From Candidatus Thioglobus autotrophicus (GTDB taxonomy: Bacteria > Pseudomonadota > Gammaproteobacteria > PS1 > Pseudothioglobaceae): 64,000 nucleotides of DNA. Both the position numbers and the translations under genes were made by a program. Below, in pieces: positions 9,050 through 18,685 of the stretch (positions within the stretch are counted from its first letter, which is position 1; each line of letters starts with the position of its first letter). The stretch covers positions 310,001 to 374,000 of the forward strand of contig NZ_CP010552.1 of NCBI RefSeq assembly GCF_001293165.1, given 5' to 3'. Under the pieces are notes generated by a model. It was not told the origin of the DNA. It worked only from the letters and a program-made list of their open reading frames with translations, and did no database searches.

Positions 9050-9993
9050 AATTTTTCAGCTAATTTATTTAAAAAGTCTTTGCCAATATCAAGGTCTACT
9101 TTTAAGTAATACATCTTATCATTGGCAAACTCTCTACATTTTACCCAATCTTTAGCAGTCATGATTATTGGATAATTATCTTCAAATGCTAGATCTTGCG
9201 CTTGATACGGATAATGATCCTCAAAAGCCTGTTTTTGTACGTCGATGTTGAGCTGCGCCAAGGTGTTAAAGAAACGCTCAGGATGGCCAATACCAGCCAT
9301 ACCATGACAAGTTTGATTCTTAAAAAAATCAAGCGGAAATTCTTCTTCACTGCGCATATGAACAAATTTTACGGGTTTCAATTGAACAGAAACCTCTCCA
9401 GGAAATACGCCGCCATTATTAATAATGAAATCAACCTGCTTAAGTCTATTTTGTGACTCTCTCAAAGGTCCAGCAGGTAGGAAAAACTGATTACCAAAAC
9501 GTCGATTACCATCAATCACTGCAATTTCTACCGTTCTGTCCATCGCGTAATGTTGCAAACCATCATCACTAATAACCAGATCAACTTGATGTTGATCAAT
9601 TAAATCTTTGACCGCCTGAGATCGATCTTTATTGACCATAACTGGCACCCCAGTTGATATGACAATGAGTAACGGCTCATCACCCGATAAAGCAACATTG
9701 GTATGTGCATTAACCAATAAACTGCCTTGCGTATGAGTGCCACCATAACCTCTAGATACTACCCCAACTCGCCTGCCTTGCTGTTTAAAATATTGCACAA
9801 GCTTAATAACAACAGGGGTTTTTCCACTGCCGCCAACAGTAATATTACCCACCACTATCACTGGAACTTGAAAATGATGCGTTTGCAAAATACCCCATCG
9901 ATACAAAGCTCGACGCAACTTACTTAGCGCATAAAAAACACCAGAGACTGGCCACAACAAGTAATTAACAACACCTCGAGTATTTAAATCCAT
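9046..9993 (-). CDS. lpxK: Tetraacyldisaccharide 4'-kinase
   Basis: A 315-residue membrane-associated kinase that phosphorylates the 4' position of the lipid A precursor. It has an N-terminal hydrophobic segment (residues 8-24), the Walker A loop [11 protein letters not shown] (Gly54-Thr59) and the conserved [23 protein letters not shown] and GIGHPERFF motifs. The stop overlaps the Trm112-like gene by four bases and kdsB follows, making a lipid A/core unit. msbA, often upstream, is absent; a PsiE-like gene lies 6 bp upstream instead. Confidence 0.96.
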   Translation of the reverse strand: MDLNTRGVVNYLLWPVSGVFYALSKLRRALYRWGILQTHHFQVPVIVVGNITVGGSGKTPVVIKLVQYFKQQGRRVGVVSRGYGGTHTQGSLLVNAHTNVALSGDEPLLIVISTGVPVMVNKDRSQAVKDLIDQHQVDLVISDDGLQHYAMDRTVEIAVIDGNRRFGNQFFLPAGPLRESQNRLKQVDFIINNGGVFPGEVSVQLKPVKFVHMRSEEEFPLDFFKNQTCHGMAGIGHPERFFNTLAQLNIDVQKQAFEDHYPYQAQDLAFEDNYPIIMTAKDWVKCREFANDKMYYLKVDLDIGKDFLNKLAEKL

Positions 9994-9999
9994 TAGACT

Positions 10000-10431
10000 C
10001 TATTTAAAGCACTCGCCTTTATTGTCGTATTTTTTTTCGCTAAATCTAAGGACACCAGCAGAAATAGTTAGAATAAGAATAGAGACAACCATAATTAACA
10101 AATTAAATTTATCGGTTGACATTAATGCCTTCATGTCGATCACCATAAAACGAGTAATGGCAGTGATGGCGATAAAAATTAGAAAAATCACGGGCAGGCG
10201 GTGTGTTTTGAAATAAATACCCGTCATAGCGCCTAACTCTAAATAGATAAAGAGTAGCAAGATATCCTTCAAGGAAGCAAATCCAGATTCATGTTGCATG
10301 ATAATGATATATTCCCCAATAGCCGACCAAACAATTGTTGCACCAATAACAAACAAGCCAACAATATGAAACGTTTCAATTAAAAAATCTCCTAATTGAT
10401 CTATCCTATCTTTCAATGCAATCTTCTCCAT
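10000..10431 (-). CDS. PsiE-like (phosphate-starvation-inducible E) membrane protein
   Basis: A 143-residue protein with four hydrophobic helices (about residues 20-43, 54-74, 79-98 and 108-128). The sequence LKDILLLFIYLELGAMTGIYFKTHRLPVIFLIFIAITAITR matches the PsiE family core (..FIYLE...M...YF....LP....I.I..TAI.R). In E. coli psiE is under phosphate and cAMP control; no such box could be identified here. It precedes lpxK by six bases, so it may be in the lipid A transcript. Function is unknown. Confidence 0.8.
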   Translation of the reverse strand: MEKIALKDRIDQLGDFLIETFHIVGLFVIGATIVWSAIGEYIIIMQHESGFASLKDILLLFIYLELGAMTGIYFKTHRLPVIFLIFIAITAITRFMVIDMKALMSTDKFNLLIMVVSILILTISAGVLRFSEKKYDNKGECFK

Positions 10432-10491
10432 TTTTTCTCCTCAGATATTTAGTTATTAGTAAAGTGCTAATTATGACAAAATATCACCACC

Positions 10492-11727
10492 ATGAGTATT
10501 GAATTTGACATTTCCAACCAGTATTTACGTTCTAATCGTAAAAAAGGCTTCATTTCCTTTATTTCTGGCGTTTCTATGGTTGGCCTTATTTTAGGTGTAA
10601 TGACACTTGTCACGGTTTTATCGGTCATGAACGGCTTTCATAAGGAACTTCGAGAGCGTGTACTCAGTGCTATTTCTCATTCATATATTAGCGAACATGG
10701 TGGTGCACTCAGCCATTGGCAAGATCTACAAACAAGCATCAATCAACATCCAAAAGTACTCAGCACTTCGCCTTATATTGAACAGTACGCTCTATTAAGC
10801 ACTGCTAATGGCGCACAAGGTATTAGTGTCAGAGGTATTATTCCTAAATGGGAAAAGCAAACCTCTGCCCTACTGGACAAAATCAAAACTGGCTCTAGTG
10901 AATTATCAAAATCTGATATTTTGATTGGATCAGGACTTTCGGCCCAGCTAGGCGCCCAAGTAGGAGACAAAATTACCTTGTTGACTCCCAAACTATCATC
11001 CAATATCATGGGAATCCAGCCTCGATTTAAACGCTTTACTGTGACTGGAATCTTTGACGCCGGTATTAATGAATATGACAATAATTTAGCTTTTATTGCA
11101 CTCGGTCAAGCTCAAAAACTATATTCGATGAAAGGCCAAGTATCTGGTATTCGCCTTAAAGTAGACAACTTATTTCAAGCCAAAAAAATCACTCAAGAGG
11201 TGGTTTCCAGCTTAGGCGTTGATAAATATTACGGTATTGATTGGACACGCCAAAAAGCAAACTTTATGAAAGCGCTTGAACTTGAAAAACAAATGATTGG
11301 CGTGATTTTGTCGTTGATTGTGGCGGTCGCTGCTTTTAATATTGTCTCTATGATGGTTATGGTAGTCACTGATAAAACGGCTGACATCGCCATTTTACGC
11401 ACACTGGGCATGACCCCTAAACGCATTGTTAAAATATTTTTCTACCAAGGCTTGACCATTGGCATCATTGGCATTACCGTTGGCATCATACTGGGCGTGC
11501 TATTATCACTTAATATCGAAGTTATTATTAGTGGCATTGAAACCATACTAGGATTTGAATTCTTCCCAAAAGAGGTTTTTTATATTAATCGATTTCCTTC
11601 TGAAATTCATCTGAATGATATTGTTAAAGTGGCGCTTGGTGCTTTTATATTAGTCTTACTTGCATCGATTTACCCCGCCAAACGTGCAGGAAAAGTTACC
11701 ATTGCCAAGGTGTTGAATCATGAGTAA
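10492..11727 (+). CDS. lolC: Lipoprotein-releasing ABC transporter permease (LolC/LolE family)
   Basis: A 411-residue permease with the family layout: a first membrane helix near residues 22-50 (GFISFISGVSMVGLILGV), a large periplasmic MacB-like domain (about 50-260) and three further helices in the FtsX region (about 268-295, 318-345, 375-398). With LolD it extracts outer-membrane lipoproteins from the inner membrane and hands them to LolA. Only one permease gene is present, overlapping lolD by 8 bp; many gammaproteobacteria have lolC-lolD-lolE. The transporter may therefore use two copies of one permease (LolF-type), unless a second gene lies elsewhere. Confidence 0.93.
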   Translation: MSIEFDISNQYLRSNRKKGFISFISGVSMVGLILGVMTLVTVLSVMNGFHKELRERVLSAISHSYISEHGGALSHWQDLQTSINQHPKVLSTSPYIEQYALLSTANGAQGISVRGIIPKWEKQTSALLDKIKTGSSELSKSDILIGSGLSAQLGAQVGDKITLLTPKLSSNIMGIQPRFKRFTVTGIFDAGINEYDNNLAFIALGQAQKLYSMKGQVSGIRLKVDNLFQAKKITQEVVSSLGVDKYYGIDWTRQKANFMKALELEKQMIGVILSLIVAVAAFNIVSMMVMVVTDKTADIAILRTLGMTPKRIVKIFFYQGLTIGIIGITVGIILGVLLSLNIEVIISGIETILGFEFFPKEVFYINRFPSEIHLNDIVKVALGAFILVLLASIYPAKRAGKVTIAKVLNHE

Positions 11728-12388
11728 TCTAATTGAATGCCACGATATTAACTATCAGTATCGTGACGGTACTCAGAGTAACAAAATTATTCAACACCTA
11801 GATCTTGAGGTGGCAGCGGGTGAGTCTGTTGCCATTCTTGGGCAATCTGGCTGTGGAAAATCAACTCTACTTAATCTTTTGGGCGGCATTGACCAGCCTG
11901 ACAGCGGGCAAATTATCATTAACGATACTGATATTAACACCCTAAATGAAACTGAAATGACTAATTTTAGGGCTAAAAATCTAGGATTTGTATATCAATT
12001 TCATCATCTACTTAAAGATTTTAACGCCCTGAAAAATATCATGATGCCTCTGCTAATCCAAGCAGATGCTCAGGCTCAAAATAAGGCTATGCAAATGCTA
12101 AAAAAGGTCGGCCTTGAAGCTAGAGCAAGCCATCTTCCTAGTGAGCTATCAGGGGGAGAGCGCCAAAGAGTGGCGATCGCTCGAGCACTTATCACGCAGC
12201 CAAAATGCTTACTAGCAGACGAGCCTACGGGCAACTTAGATGGTAAAAATGCACATGAGATTCTTGATTTAATGATGGACCTAAATCAAACGCACAACAA
12301 TTCGTTAATTATTGTCACTCATGATGAAAATATTGCTGCCAGAATGCAGCGAGTTTTAGTGCTTGAAAATGGGCAATTTAGCGAATAG
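11720..12388 (+). CDS. lolD: Lipoprotein-releasing system ATPase
   Basis: A 222-residue ABC ATPase of the LolD/MacB type. Walker A is GQSGCGKST (residues 41-49), the Q-loop lies in FVYQFHHLL, the signature is [15 protein letters not shown], Walker B is [12 protein letters not shown] and the switch histidine is in [21 protein letters not shown] is a close match to the LolD motif (LGFIYQFHHLLPDFTALEN in the E. coli style). It powers lipoprotein release by the overlapping upstream permease. Its 3' end overlaps convergent panD by 11 bp. Confidence 0.96.
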   Translation: MSNLIECHDINYQYRDGTQSNKIIQHLDLEVAAGESVAILGQSGCGKSTLLNLLGGIDQPDSGQIIINDTDINTLNETEMTNFRAKNLGFVYQFHHLLKDFNALKNIMMPLLIQADAQAQNKAMQMLKKVGLEARASHLPSELSGGERQRVAIARALITQPKCLLADEPTGNLDGKNAHEILDLMMDLNQTHNNSLIIVTHDENIAARMQRVLVLENGQFSE

Positions 12389-12746
12389 CTGAACTCTGCC
12401 TAGTAAGTGTGTTGTTATCATCAACATAACACAAATTCGGTGCATAGTTTTTAAGCTCATGCTCATCATAGCTTGCATAGGCAGCAATAATAAGTAAATC
12501 GCCAACTGCCGCTTTATGGGCAGCAGCACCATTCACTGAAATCACACCACTATTCTCTTTGCCTCGTATGGCATAGGTTGTAAACCGATTACCATTAGCA
12601 ATATTATAAATCTGAATTTGCTCAAAAGCCTGAATGCCAGCAGCATCCAATAAAATCCCGTCAATCTCACAAGAGCCTTCATAATCAAGCTCTGAGGCCG
12701 TAGTGGTAACGCGATGTAGTTTTGCGTTTAAAAAGGTTCTTTGCAT
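12378..12746 (-). CDS. panD: Aspartate 1-decarboxylase proenzyme
   Basis: A 122-residue pyruvoyl enzyme that makes beta-alanine for pantothenate and coenzyme A. The self-cleavage site is YEGSCEID, between Gly24 and Ser25, giving the pyruvoyl group on the alpha chain. [11 protein letters not shown] and the [23 protein letters not shown] core are diagnostic. Its own panB/panC genes are not in the window. The gene is downstream of the oad operon on the same strand, separated by 176 bp that contain a repeat element (12780-12920). Confidence 0.97.
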   Translation of the reverse strand: MQRTFLNAKLHRVTTTASELDYEGSCEIDGILLDAAGIQAFEQIQIYNIANGNRFTTYAIRGKENSGVISVNGAAAHKAAVGDLLIIAAYASYDEHELKNYAPNLCYVDDNNTLTRQSSAIR

Positions 12747-12779
12747 AATATGTTTATTTTAAATTTAATACCTTGGGGT

Positions 12780-12920
12780 TTTGCAAGTATTTTTTATTTT
12801 CTACGAAGTAAATTAAGTAAAGTTTTTTAGAATTTTCAAGGCAAATTATTTTTATAACGTAGGCGCATACACAAAGTATGCAACAAGTGATAAAACTAAT
12901 TTAACACAGAAAAAATAAAA
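12780..12920. repeat. Candidate dispersed palindromic repeat, copy 1
   Basis: The oadB-panD gap is AT-rich and structured. It holds the 16-mer TTTGCAAGTATTTTTT (12780-12795), a CAAGGCAAA motif (12837-12845), a perfect small hairpin GCATAC-acaaa-GTATGC (12865-12881) and a closing AGAAAAAATAAAAAAC that roughly mirrors the start. The same 16-mer and CAAGGCAAA motif recur in the same order, on the other strand, at 53031-53059. It could be a MITE-like or REP-like element or a shared 3'-UTR structure. Only two copies are seen, so membership of a family is inferred. Confidence 0.45.
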
Positions 12921-12922
12921 AA

Positions 12923-14053
12923 CTAGCTTAGTAGCTGGATCATAATACCTGCGGCAATAGCAGAGCCAATCACACCTGCAACATTCGGCCCCATGGCGTG
13001 CATCAGTAAGAAGTTGTGTGGATTAGATTCCAGACCAACTTTGTTAGAAACACGTGCTGCCATTGGTACAGCAGAAACACCTGCTGATCCGATCAAAGGG
13101 TTAATTTTATTCTTACTAAATAGATTCATTGTCTTCGCCATTAATAAGCCACTTGCTGTACCGATTGCAAAGGCCACCATACCTAATAGCAAAATACCTA
13201 AAGTTTCTGGCTGTAAGAATTTGTCTGCCATTAGCTTCGAGCCAACCGCCAAGCCTAAAAAGATTGTCACAATGTTAATCAGAGCATTTTGTGTAGTATC
13301 GCTTAAACGATCTACAACACCTGATTCTTTCATCAAATTACCAAAAGCAAACATACCTAGTAATGGCGCTGCGTCAGGTAGCAGTAAAGCGACCAACATC
13401 AGTAGCATAATTGGAAAGATAATTTTTTCCGCAGTGGACACTTCTCTTAATTGCACCATTTCTATTTGACGTTCTTTTTCAGTGGTCAGTGCACGCATAA
13501 TTGGCGGCTGAATGAGTGGCACAAGCGCCATATATGAATAAGAAGCAACCGCAATAGCGCCTAATAATTCAGGTGCTAATTTACTCGCAACATAAATACT
13601 AGTTGGGCCATCTGCACCACCAATAATACCAATCGCTGCTGCGTCTGTCAGACTGAAATCAAACACCCCTATGGCGGTAAGAGCCATAGCGCCCAATAGC
13701 GTTGCAAAAATACCAAATTGCGCCGCAGCACCTAATAACAATGTTTTTGGATTAGCCAGTAGCGGACCAAAGTCGGTTAATGCGCCCACACCCATAAAAA
13801 TGATCAAAGGAAAAGCACCAGACTCAATACCCACCACATAAAACACGTGCAAAATACCACTGCCTTCTGCAATGCCTGCGCCAGGAATATTGGCCAAAAT
13901 CGCACCAAAGCCAATTGGCAACAACAATAATGGCTCAAATTTTTTAACAATAGCTAAATAAAGTAGCAGTATGCCAATTAATAGCATAAGGCCTTGGCCC
14001 CATACCATTTGATACAAGCCTGTGTTAAGCCATAATGAATTTAATTGTTCCAT
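12923..14053 (-). CDS. oadB: Oxaloacetate decarboxylase beta subunit, sodium-pumping
   Basis: A 376-residue integral membrane protein with roughly nine to eleven hydrophobic helices. It catalyses carboxybiotin decarboxylation coupled to Na+ export. [29 protein letters not shown] and [24 protein letters not shown] (the ion-site aspartate region) are diagnostic, as is [18 protein letters not shown] and [14 protein letters not shown] near the C-terminus. It follows oadA by 16 bp in the order gamma-alpha-beta. Methylmalonyl-CoA decarboxylase beta is very similar, but the alpha subunit here fixes the substrate as oxaloacetate or a related 2-oxoacid. Confidence 0.95.
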   Translation of the reverse strand: MEQLNSLWLNTGLYQMVWGQGLMLLIGILLLYLAIVKKFEPLLLLPIGFGAILANIPGAGIAEGSGILHVFYVVGIESGAFPLIIFMGVGALTDFGPLLANPKTLLLGAAAQFGIFATLLGAMALTAIGVFDFSLTDAAAIGIIGGADGPTSIYVASKLAPELLGAIAVASYSYMALVPLIQPPIMRALTTEKERQIEMVQLREVSTAEKIIFPIMLLMLVALLLPDAAPLLGMFAFGNLMKESGVVDRLSDTTQNALINIVTIFLGLAVGSKLMADKFLQPETLGILLLGMVAFAIGTASGLLMAKTMNLFSKNKINPLIGSAGVSAVPMAARVSNKVGLESNPHNFLLMHAMGPNVAGVIGSAIAAGIMIQLLS

Positions 14054-14069
14054 AATAAGCTCTGGTTGA

Positions 14070-15902
14070 TTAGGCTAAAGATAACAAGGCTTGACCAACA
14101 GTTACTGCGTCACCTTCTTTAATATTGATTTCTGTGACTACACCACTTCTAGCAGCTTTGATTTCTGTCTCCATTTTCATCGCTTCAAGAATCACCAGCA
14201 CATCACCTTCATTAATTTTTTGATTAAGCGAAACCATCACTTTCCAAATATTACCCGAAAGTGGTGCGCCAATTGCTTCTCCGCCTGTTGCTGGTACTTC
14301 ACTAACAATCTCTTTCTCAGCCGCTGGTGCAGCCGCTGTTGTTGCATCAGAAGATGCTTTCATTGAAGTAACGTCACCGCCTGCAGAGACATCAACTGTA
14401 TAAGAATTACCCTTAAAAGAAACCGTGTAAGTGCCCTCTTCACTATCAGGCGCAACACAATTATTAGTTTCTTGTGGTACCGGCTCAAAGAAATCAGGAT
14501 TGTTGCGATTCTCTAAAAAGGAAATACCCACTTGAGGAAATAAGGCATAGGTCATTAAATCGTCAATTTTGTTAGCAGCTAGCTGAATGCCTTTCTCAGC
14601 AACTACTTTATCAAACTCTTGCTCTAAAATATGCATCTCTGGTGCAATATTATCAGCAGGACGACATGTAATTGGCTCAGCTCCATCGAGTATTTTTACT
14701 TGCAATGCTTGGTCCACAGGTGCAGGTGTTGCACCATATTCACCTTTTAGCACACCAGCCGACTCTTTCGTAATAGTTTTGTAACGCTCACCCGTCAATA
14801 CGTTTAGTACAGACTGTGTGCCAACAATTTGAGAAGTTGGCGTTACTAAAGGAATATAGCCTAAATCTTTGCGTACGCGTGGGATTTCTGCCAACACTTC
14901 ATCCATCTTATCTGCTGCATTTTGCTCGCGCAGTTGGTTTTCCATGTTGGTTAGCATGCCACCAGGCACCTGAGATAGCAAGATACGCGAATCAACACCT
15001 CTTAAAGAGCCTTCAAATTGCGCGTATTTGCAGCGAATAGGTCTAAAGTAGGCATCAATCTCTTCTAGTTTTTCTAGGTCAAGTCCAGTTTTTCTAGGGC
15101 TATTTTCTAAAATAGAAACCACAGAGTTTGTTGCAGAGTGACCATAAGTCATACTCATTGAGCCAATAGCCGTATCAACACGGTCGATGCCCGCTTCAAC
15201 TGATTTAATAATGGTTGCTGTTGAAAGTCCTGTTGTCGCGTGTGCATGCAACTGAATTGGAATATCAATCTCTTCTTTGAGTTGTTTAACCAAATCATAG
15301 GCAACATAGGGCTGCAATAGTCCGGCCATATCTTTAATACATAAAGAATGTGCACCCATATCTTCAATTTGCTTGGCCATATCTAGCCAAGTTTGCGCAT
15401 TGTGCACAGGACTAACCGTATAAGAAATAGTTCCTTGAGCATGCTGGTCTAACTTAACTGCTTGATCAACGGCTGTTTTTAGATTTCTGACATCATTCAT
15501 CGCATCAAAAATTCTAAAGACACCGACGCCATTTTCTGCACAGCGATCAACAAATTTACGTACGACATCATCACTATAGTGGCGATAACCTAAAAGATTT
15601 TGACCACGTAACAACATCTGCTGTGGCGTATTTGGCATAACCGCTTTAATTTCACGAATACGATCCCAAGGATCTTCACCCAAATAACGAATACAAGAAT
15701 CAAATGTAGCACCGCCCCATGACTCGATTGACCAGTAGCCAATTTTGTCGAGCTTGTCGGCAATTGGCAACATGTCGTCAATGCGCATGCGTGTTGCAAA
15801 TAAAGACTGATGTGCATCTCTAAAGACTAATTCTGTAATCTCTACTTTCTTAGTCTCAGCTTTATTTGGTTTTTTGGTCATATTTTTTAGAAAATTTAGC
15901 AT
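14070..15902 (-). CDS. oadA: Oxaloacetate decarboxylase alpha subunit (biotin-dependent)
   Basis: A 610-residue soluble subunit. Residues about 20-290 form the HMGL-like carboxyltransferase barrel with [13 protein letters not shown] and metal-binding HAHATTGLS; about 300-500 form the PYC/OADA domain; an Ala/Pro/Thr-rich linker (about 510-540) leads to a biotinyl domain with the biotinylated lysine in EAMKMET near residue 575. It transfers CO2 from oxaloacetate to biotin, leaving pyruvate. ATG 15902 is preferred because AAGGAT lies just before it; the later ATG at codon 8 lacks such a site. Between oadG (5 bp) and oadB (16 bp). Confidence 0.96.
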   Translation of the reverse strand: MLNFLKNMTKKPNKAETKKVEITELVFRDAHQSLFATRMRIDDMLPIADKLDKIGYWSIESWGGATFDSCIRYLGEDPWDRIREIKAVMPNTPQQMLLRGQNLLGYRHYSDDVVRKFVDRCAENGVGVFRIFDAMNDVRNLKTAVDQAVKLDQHAQGTISYTVSPVHNAQTWLDMAKQIEDMGAHSLCIKDMAGLLQPYVAYDLVKQLKEEIDIPIQLHAHATTGLSTATIIKSVEAGIDRVDTAIGSMSMTYGHSATNSVVSILENSPRKTGLDLEKLEEIDAYFRPIRCKYAQFEGSLRGVDSRILLSQVPGGMLTNMENQLREQNAADKMDEVLAEIPRVRKDLGYIPLVTPTSQIVGTQSVLNVLTGERYKTITKESAGVLKGEYGATPAPVDQALQVKILDGAEPITCRPADNIAPEMHILEQEFDKVVAEKGIQLAANKIDDLMTYALFPQVGISFLENRNNPDFFEPVPQETNNCVAPDSEEGTYTVSFKGNSYTVDVSAGGDVTSMKASSDATTAAAPAAEKEIVSEVPATGGEAIGAPLSGNIWKVMVSLNQKINEGDVLVILEAMKMETEIKAARSGVVTEINIKEGDAVTVGQALLSLA

Positions 15903-15907
15903 AATCC

Positions 15908-16153
15908 TTATGCTCCCCTATGCATCTTGATTGCTTGTTCGATCACGAACTTTGTCTCTTCATCAATTTCTTGTTCAAGAGTTGTTGTATTGCTGCCATG
16001 CTCCGGCTCATCACTAATCCGAGCCTGAAGTTTTTGAATAATAACTGACATCAATTTGGTTACAAAGACTAGTAATGTCAAAAACAAGAAAACAAACCCC
16101 ATACCAAACATGGTTAGGTTTAACGCTTGCGTCAAAAGATCTGCTTGTTCCAT
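15908..16153 (-). CDS. oadG: Oxaloacetate decarboxylase gamma subunit
   Basis: An 81-residue protein with one N-terminal membrane helix (residues about 12-37: [23 protein letters not shown]) and an acidic cytoplasmic tail ending in [11 protein letters not shown]. This is the usual OadG form, which anchors the alpha subunit to the beta subunit and binds zinc through its tail. It is the first gene of oadGAB, starting 24 bp downstream of tRNA-Leu. Sequence identity in this family is low; the call rests on size, topology and position. Confidence 0.92.
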   Translation of the reverse strand: MEQADLLTQALNLTMFGMGFVFLFLTLLVFVTKLMSVIIQKLQARISDEPEHGSNTTTLEQEIDEETKFVIEQAIKMHRGA

Positions 16154-16176
16154 AATTACTACCCCCTATATTAATT

Positions 16177-16261
16177 TGGTACCGATGGACGGGGTCGAAC
16201 CGTCACTCCGTGAGGAACCGGATTTTGAATCCGGCGTGTCTACCAATTCCACCACATCGGC
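16177..16261 (-). tRNA. tRNA-Leu (anticodon CAA)
   Basis: Read on the minus strand this is an 85-nt class II tRNA including an encoded CCA end (16177-16179). The acceptor stem begins GCCGATG and pairs with CATCGGT before the A discriminator; the D arm contains TGGTAGAC; the anticodon stem CCGGA/TCCGG encloses TTCAAAA, giving CAA at the anticodon; a long variable arm and the GGTTCGACCC T-loop follow. CAA decodes UUG. The long variable arm and CAA fit leucine. It lies between infA and oadG, all on the minus strand. Confidence 0.95.
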
Positions 16262-16274
16262 AATAAACTGCTTT

Positions 16275-16493
16275 TTACTTATGTCTAAAAGTAATTCTAC
16301 CCTTGGTTAGATCATAAGGTGTCATTTCAACGGTTACCTTATCTCCTGGTAAAATACGAATGTAATGTTTACGAATTTTTCCAGAAATGTGCGCTAAAAC
16401 GCTGTGGCCATTTTCTAACTCAACCGTAAAAGTTGTATTAGGTAGCTTTTCTTTGACCACGCCTTCTAACTCAATGTAATCGCTTTTTGACAT
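16275..16493 (-). CDS. infA: Translation initiation factor IF-1
   Basis: A 72-residue single OB-fold protein that binds the ribosomal A site at initiation. It begins [20 protein letters not shown] and contains [46 protein letters not shown], nearly the whole IF-1 consensus. I chose ATG 16493 because IF-1 has no N-terminal extension; the frame stays open for 28 codons upstream, but that stretch is not IF-1-like. tRNA-Leu follows 13 bp downstream. Confidence 0.97.
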   Translation of the reverse strand: MSKSDYIELEGVVKEKLPNTTFTVELENGHSVLAHISGKIRKHYIRILPGDKVTVEMTPYDLTKGRITFRHK

Positions 16494-16627
16494 ATATAAT
16501 ATAAATTCAAACCAAGTAAATTGTGAAATTTTACCCGAATACCAGCCCGTGGACAGAAAAACCGAACCACTCTTCATGATTTGAAATAAGCTATAATTAG
16601 CCTACTTTTAACTAACGTTAACTACCA

Positions 16628-17449
16628 ATGCAATTAAGTTTTGAATTTTTCCCGCCTAGAACAGATCAAGGCAAACTAAATCTTAAACAAGTTCGTCAAG
16701 AGTTATCCGCTATTAAGCCGCATTATTTCTCAACCACGTTTGGCGCTGGCGGCACTACGCAAGAGGCAACGCTAGAAACGGTATTAGATATTCAAGCAAA
16801 TGATGGCGTCTCAGCAGCGCCACACCTTTCTTGTATTGATTCTGAAAAATCTAAAATTTTAGCCTTACTAAGCCAGTATAAAGCCGCTGGTATTAATCGC
16901 ATTGTTGCGCTACGTGGGGATATCCCCTCTGGTGTTCGTGATATTGGTGATTTTCATTATGCGAGCGAATTAGTAGCTTTTATTCGTCACGAATTTAATG
17001 ACCACTTTCACATTGAGGTAGCGGCCTATCCAGAAATGCATCCGCAAGCCAAAAATATGAATACTGATATTCAGCATTTTGCCAATAAAATGAAAGCAGG
17101 CGCTAATAGCGCTATTACACAGTATTTTTACAATGTAGATGCCTATCTTAGGTTTGTAGACGATGTACAAAAACTAGGTATCGATGCGCCCATAACGCCT
17201 GGCATTATGCCCATCACCAATCATGACCAATTACTCAGATTTTCCAATATGTGTGGTGCAGAAATTCCACGCTGGGTTGAAAAGCGTTTGGCGGTATTTG
17301 GTGATGACTTAGAGTCTTTATCTGCTTTTGGCTTAGAAGTGGTTGATAATCTTTGCGACCAGCTCAAATCTCAAGGGGTAGAAAATTTTCATTTCTACAC
17401 CATGAACAGGTCACAGCCTTCTTTAACGTTGGCTAAAAATCTACTATAA
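16628..17449 (+). CDS. metF: Methylenetetrahydrofolate reductase
   Basis: A 273-residue flavoprotein TIM barrel reducing 5,10-methylene-THF to 5-methyl-THF for methionine synthesis. Key features are the N-terminal SFEFFPPRTDQGK with the catalytic glutamate, TTFGAGGTTQEATLETV, HLSCID, IVALRGDIPSG, AAYPEMHPQ and ITQYFYNVDAYLRFVDD. Length is slightly short of E. coli MetF (296) but complete. A TATAAT lies at 16592-16597, 31 bp before the start, though no clear -35 is visible. Stands alone; convergent with the HTH gene three bases away. Confidence 0.96.
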   Translation: MQLSFEFFPPRTDQGKLNLKQVRQELSAIKPHYFSTTFGAGGTTQEATLETVLDIQANDGVSAAPHLSCIDSEKSKILALLSQYKAAGINRIVALRGDIPSGVRDIGDFHYASELVAFIRHEFNDHFHIEVAAYPEMHPQAKNMNTDIQHFANKMKAGANSAITQYFYNVDAYLRFVDDVQKLGIDAPITPGIMPITNHDQLLRFSNMCGAEIPRWVEKRLAVFGDDLESLSAFGLEVVDNLCDQLKSQGVENFHFYTMNRSQPSLTLAKNLL

Positions 17450-17452
17450 ATT

Positions 17453-17890
17453 TTAATGAGATTGCTGGCTAACCCAGTTTTGCAATTCATTTAACGGTCG
17501 TTTGTCTTGCTTATGACAACACTTTTCAAGCACCTCTAAGCGATCACCAAGCTGCGAAAAAACCAGCTGATAATGTTGATTTTTAACTTCTTCTTTATAA
17601 AGCTTAGACTTTAAGGCTGTAATAGTCGCTATTAGCGCCTGTTCGTTTTCTTGTTTAATCGCGTCTGCTGCACCCGCTTTATACATAGCATCGGCTTTAA
17701 TTTGTTGCATTTTCTGCAAATGCAGCTCTTGTTCTGAGTGCAAATTATAAGCTGGGTAAGCTAATCGAATACTATCGGTCGTGACATAACCTTCGTGCGT
17801 TTGCAATTTTCCCAAGTTGATTTGATCTTGAATATGAGCCCGACTAACACCTAATCGACGAGCAGCTTGAGAAACACTTAATTTAATCAT
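17453..17890 (-). CDS. Helix-turn-helix (excisionase/MerR-like) protein with coiled coil
   Basis: A 145-residue protein. Residues 1-45 form a winged HTH of the helix_turn_helix_17/excisionase type: LSVSQAARRLGVSRAHIQDQINLGKLQTHEGYVTTDSIRLAYP. Residues about 55-125 look like a long coiled coil with many Lys, Glu and Gln, and the C-terminus carries CC (KCCHKQ) and a Gln/Ser tail. It is probably a DNA-binding adaptor or regulator, but the target is unknown. It lies alone between metF (convergent, 3 bp) and hemD (82 bp upstream). No phage or integrative element is visible nearby, so a true excisionase role is unlikely. Confidence 0.7.
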   Translation of the reverse strand: MIKLSVSQAARRLGVSRAHIQDQINLGKLQTHEGYVTTDSIRLAYPAYNLHSEQELHLQKMQQIKADAMYKAGAADAIKQENEQALIATITALKSKLYKEEVKNQHYQLVFSQLGDRLEVLEKCCHKQDKRPLNELQNWVSQQSH

Positions 17891-17971
17891 ATAACTTTTC
17901 TCCCCAGAAAAAATATTACTTTATTACCTACTAAATTAATCAACTTTTATTTAATTGTCAAGTGTATCACT

Positions 17972-18685
17972 TTATGCTAATACTGACACAACAGCCTGAT
18001 CGCTAATATCTTGCGTGACGATTACTTGACTAAAGCCACAAGAATGTGCGTATTGTTTAATGCGCTCACTCAAAACGATTAGTGGATAATTTTTCAAATT
18101 ATCCAAATGGTTTAATTGCTTTGCCAATACCATTAATCCATCCAAGTTTTCATTACTGGTAATGCTAATAAATCCTTGTGAATCTGACAAAAAAACCTTT
18201 AAAGACTGTTTATGTAGCTCGCTTAGTGTGCAAATAACACGATCATAAACTTGCGCGTACGTTACCTGATTATGTGTTTTTTCTAAGCCTATTTTGAGCG
18301 TTTCACGCCCGCCCTTACCCCTAAAAATTAAGATTTTTTTATTCTGCAAACAAGACACAGACTCAAGACTGAGCAGCGCCTCGCTAGAGGCTTTTTCTTG
18401 AGGGAAGTCGTCAACAGAGATATTATAATCATTCAGTTTTTTAGCGGTTGCCGCGCCAACCGCGAACACCGATGAATAAGAAATTTGAGCTAAAATTTTC
18501 ATGCCGTGCACAACGGCATTAGCACTAATAAAAATCACCGCGTCATACTGCTTACGTTCAACCGATGCTTCAAGTGCCTTGATTTCTAGTGTGGGAAATA
18601 ATAACGGCTGATGTCCGCTATCAGCCACCAAGGCTTCAAGCGCAACAACTTGCGTCAGTGGACGAGTGAGTAAAACATTCACCAT
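17972..18685 (-). CDS. hemD: Uroporphyrinogen-III synthase
   Basis: A 237-residue two-domain enzyme that cyclises hydroxymethylbilane to uroporphyrinogen III, the branch point to heme, siroheme and cobalamin. The family is poorly conserved, but VLLTRPLTQVVALEALVADSG at the N-terminus, VIFISANAVVHGM, FAVGAATAKKL and FISITSNENLDGLM are the expected motifs. hemC is not adjacent. Siroheme and c-type heme made through this step are needed by DsrAB and DsrJ encoded from 22 kb on. It begins directly after the stop of the gene at 18686. Confidence 0.9.
   Translation of the reverse strand: MVNVLLTRPLTQVVALEALVADSGHQPLLFPTLEIKALEASVERKQYDAVIFISANAVVHGMKILAQISYSSVFAVGAATAKKLNDYNISVDDFPQEKASSEALLSLESVSCLQNKKILIFRGKGGRETLKIGLEKTHNQVTYAQVYDRVICTLSELHKQSLKVFLSDSQGFISITSNENLDGLMVLAKQLNHLDNLKNYPLIVLSERIKQYAHSCGFSQVIVTQDISDQAVVSVLA

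Noticed and set aside
12993-13469. 158-codon open frame opposite oadB
   Set aside because: Antisense shadow of oadB; composition reflects reversed hydrophobic codons and no ribosome-binding site fits.
17453-17890. Phage excisionase
   Set aside because: The HTH is excisionase-like, but there is a long coiled coil and no integrase or phage gene nearby.
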